From an uncultured Prevotellaceae bacterium (GTDB lineage Bacteria > Bacteroidota > Bacteroidia > Bacteroidales > Bacteroidaceae), in NCBI GenBank assembly GCA_902786665.1, contig CADADN010000006.1:1-64000 (forward strand): 64,000 bases of DNA, given 5' to 3'. The first letter of the stretch is position 1; the number at the start of each line of letters is the position of its first letter. The notes beneath the pieces were generated by a model. The model saw nothing but the letters and a program-made list of their open reading frames with translations, was not told where the DNA came from and made no database searches. Shown here in pieces: positions 63,667 to 64,000 of the stretch. The position numbers were made by a program, and so were the translations under genes.

Positions 63667-64000
63667 ATGCAAGTAAAAGAATATTCCAGGACAAAAAATT
63701 CCTTGCTCAACATGGCGACGGGCTTGTTTGGACAAGTCACTCTCACCTTGTTGCGCTTCGCCTCCCGCACGGTGTTCATCTATGTGCTGGGAGCCGAATA
63801 CCTGGGTATTGGCGGCTTGTTCAGCAACATACTCACCCTGCTCTCCCTTTCCGAATTGGGCGTAGGCTCTGCCATCATCTTCAAGCTATACAAGCCGATG
63901 GCGCTGAAAGACGAGCGGCGCGTCAAGATGTTGGTGAAATTTTTCAGACGAGCCTACGCAGCCATCGGGTGCATTTTCCTTTTGCTTGGCATCTTGATGA
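63667..64000 (+). CDS. Wzx-like polysaccharide flippase, cut by the window edge
   Basis: The frame from the ATG at 63667 is open for 111 codons to the edge. It starts with SRTKNSLLNMATGLFGQ and continues with YVLGAEYLGIGGLFSNILTL and LSELGVGSAIIFKLYKP, the usual start of Bacteroidetes MATE/MOP-type O-unit flippases. It would move the finished repeat unit across the inner membrane. 173 bases separate it from fcl, with no visible feature. Confidence 0.85.
   Translation, partial: MQVKEYSRTKNSLLNMATGLFGQVTLTLLRFASRTVFIYVLGAEYLGIGGLFSNILTLLSLSELGVGSAIIFKLYKPMALKDERRVKMLVKFFRRAYAAIGCIFLLLGILM

Noticed and set aside
1-64000. CRISPR array, integrase, prophage or IS element
   Set aside because: No regular repeat-spacer series and no transposase, integrase or phage structural gene were seen; only remnants and short repeats.

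Overview
The window looks like a chromosomal segment of a Bacteroidales bacterium, most likely Prevotellaceae (Prevotella/Segatella-like). Evidence seen in the sequence: repeated TTTG-N20-TAnnTTTG promoters of the Bacteroidetes sigma factor type, BspA-like leucine-rich repeat proteins, BACON and DUF6273 lipoproteins, the Bacteroidetes-style division and cell wall (dcw) order with an FtsL-like gene, and a MurE with the DNPR signature of meso-diaminopimelate enzymes. No species can be assigned from the sequence alone.

Layout. (1) 1-13000 is accessory. It holds an AT-rich block with two LRR proteins, a TPR-like protein and an N-terminally truncated SLOG (YspA-like) remnant. Then come small membrane proteins, a tandem pair of DUF6273 lipoproteins, an amidase_2 protein lacking two zinc ligands, a YifB/ComM ATPase, a RhuM remnant, a BACON lipoprotein cut by an in-frame amber codon, another lipoprotein and an AraC regulator. 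(2) 13057-29829 is the dcw cluster mraZ-rsmH-ftsL-ftsI-murE-mraY-murD-ftsW-murG-murC-ftsQ-ftsA-ftsZ-yqeY, with a three-copy MraZ operator over its promoter. (3) 29834-33366 is housekeeping: recO, tRNA-Glu, rpsT, gyrB. (4) 33386-35815 is a GH95 alpha-L-fucosidase-like enzyme. (5) 35883-64000 is a large surface polysaccharide locus that runs off the right edge.

How the polysaccharide locus works together (inference). ManC, Gmd and Fcl make GDP-L-fucose; a GT11 fucosyltransferase and several GT2/GT4 enzymes build the repeat unit on a lipid-linked sugar placed by a PglC/WcaJ-type sugar-phosphate transferase; a DegT aminotransferase makes an amino sugar; a Wzy-like polymerase and a Wzx flippase (partial) polymerise and export it. 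Decoration is heavy: two MBOAT/SGNH O-acylation pairs, two acyltransferase-3 proteins, a hexapeptide acetyltransferase and a phosphoethanolamine-transferase-like sulfatase-fold enzyme.

The most unusual module is a two-gene unit with its own promoter: an opine dehydrogenase-family enzyme followed by a TupA-like ATP-grasp ligase. I propose that it makes an opine (N-carboxyalkyl amino acid) and amide-links it to the glycan. A second structural oddity is an 86-bp perfect inverted repeat inside the two divergent MBOAT genes, which could allow inversion or gene conversion.
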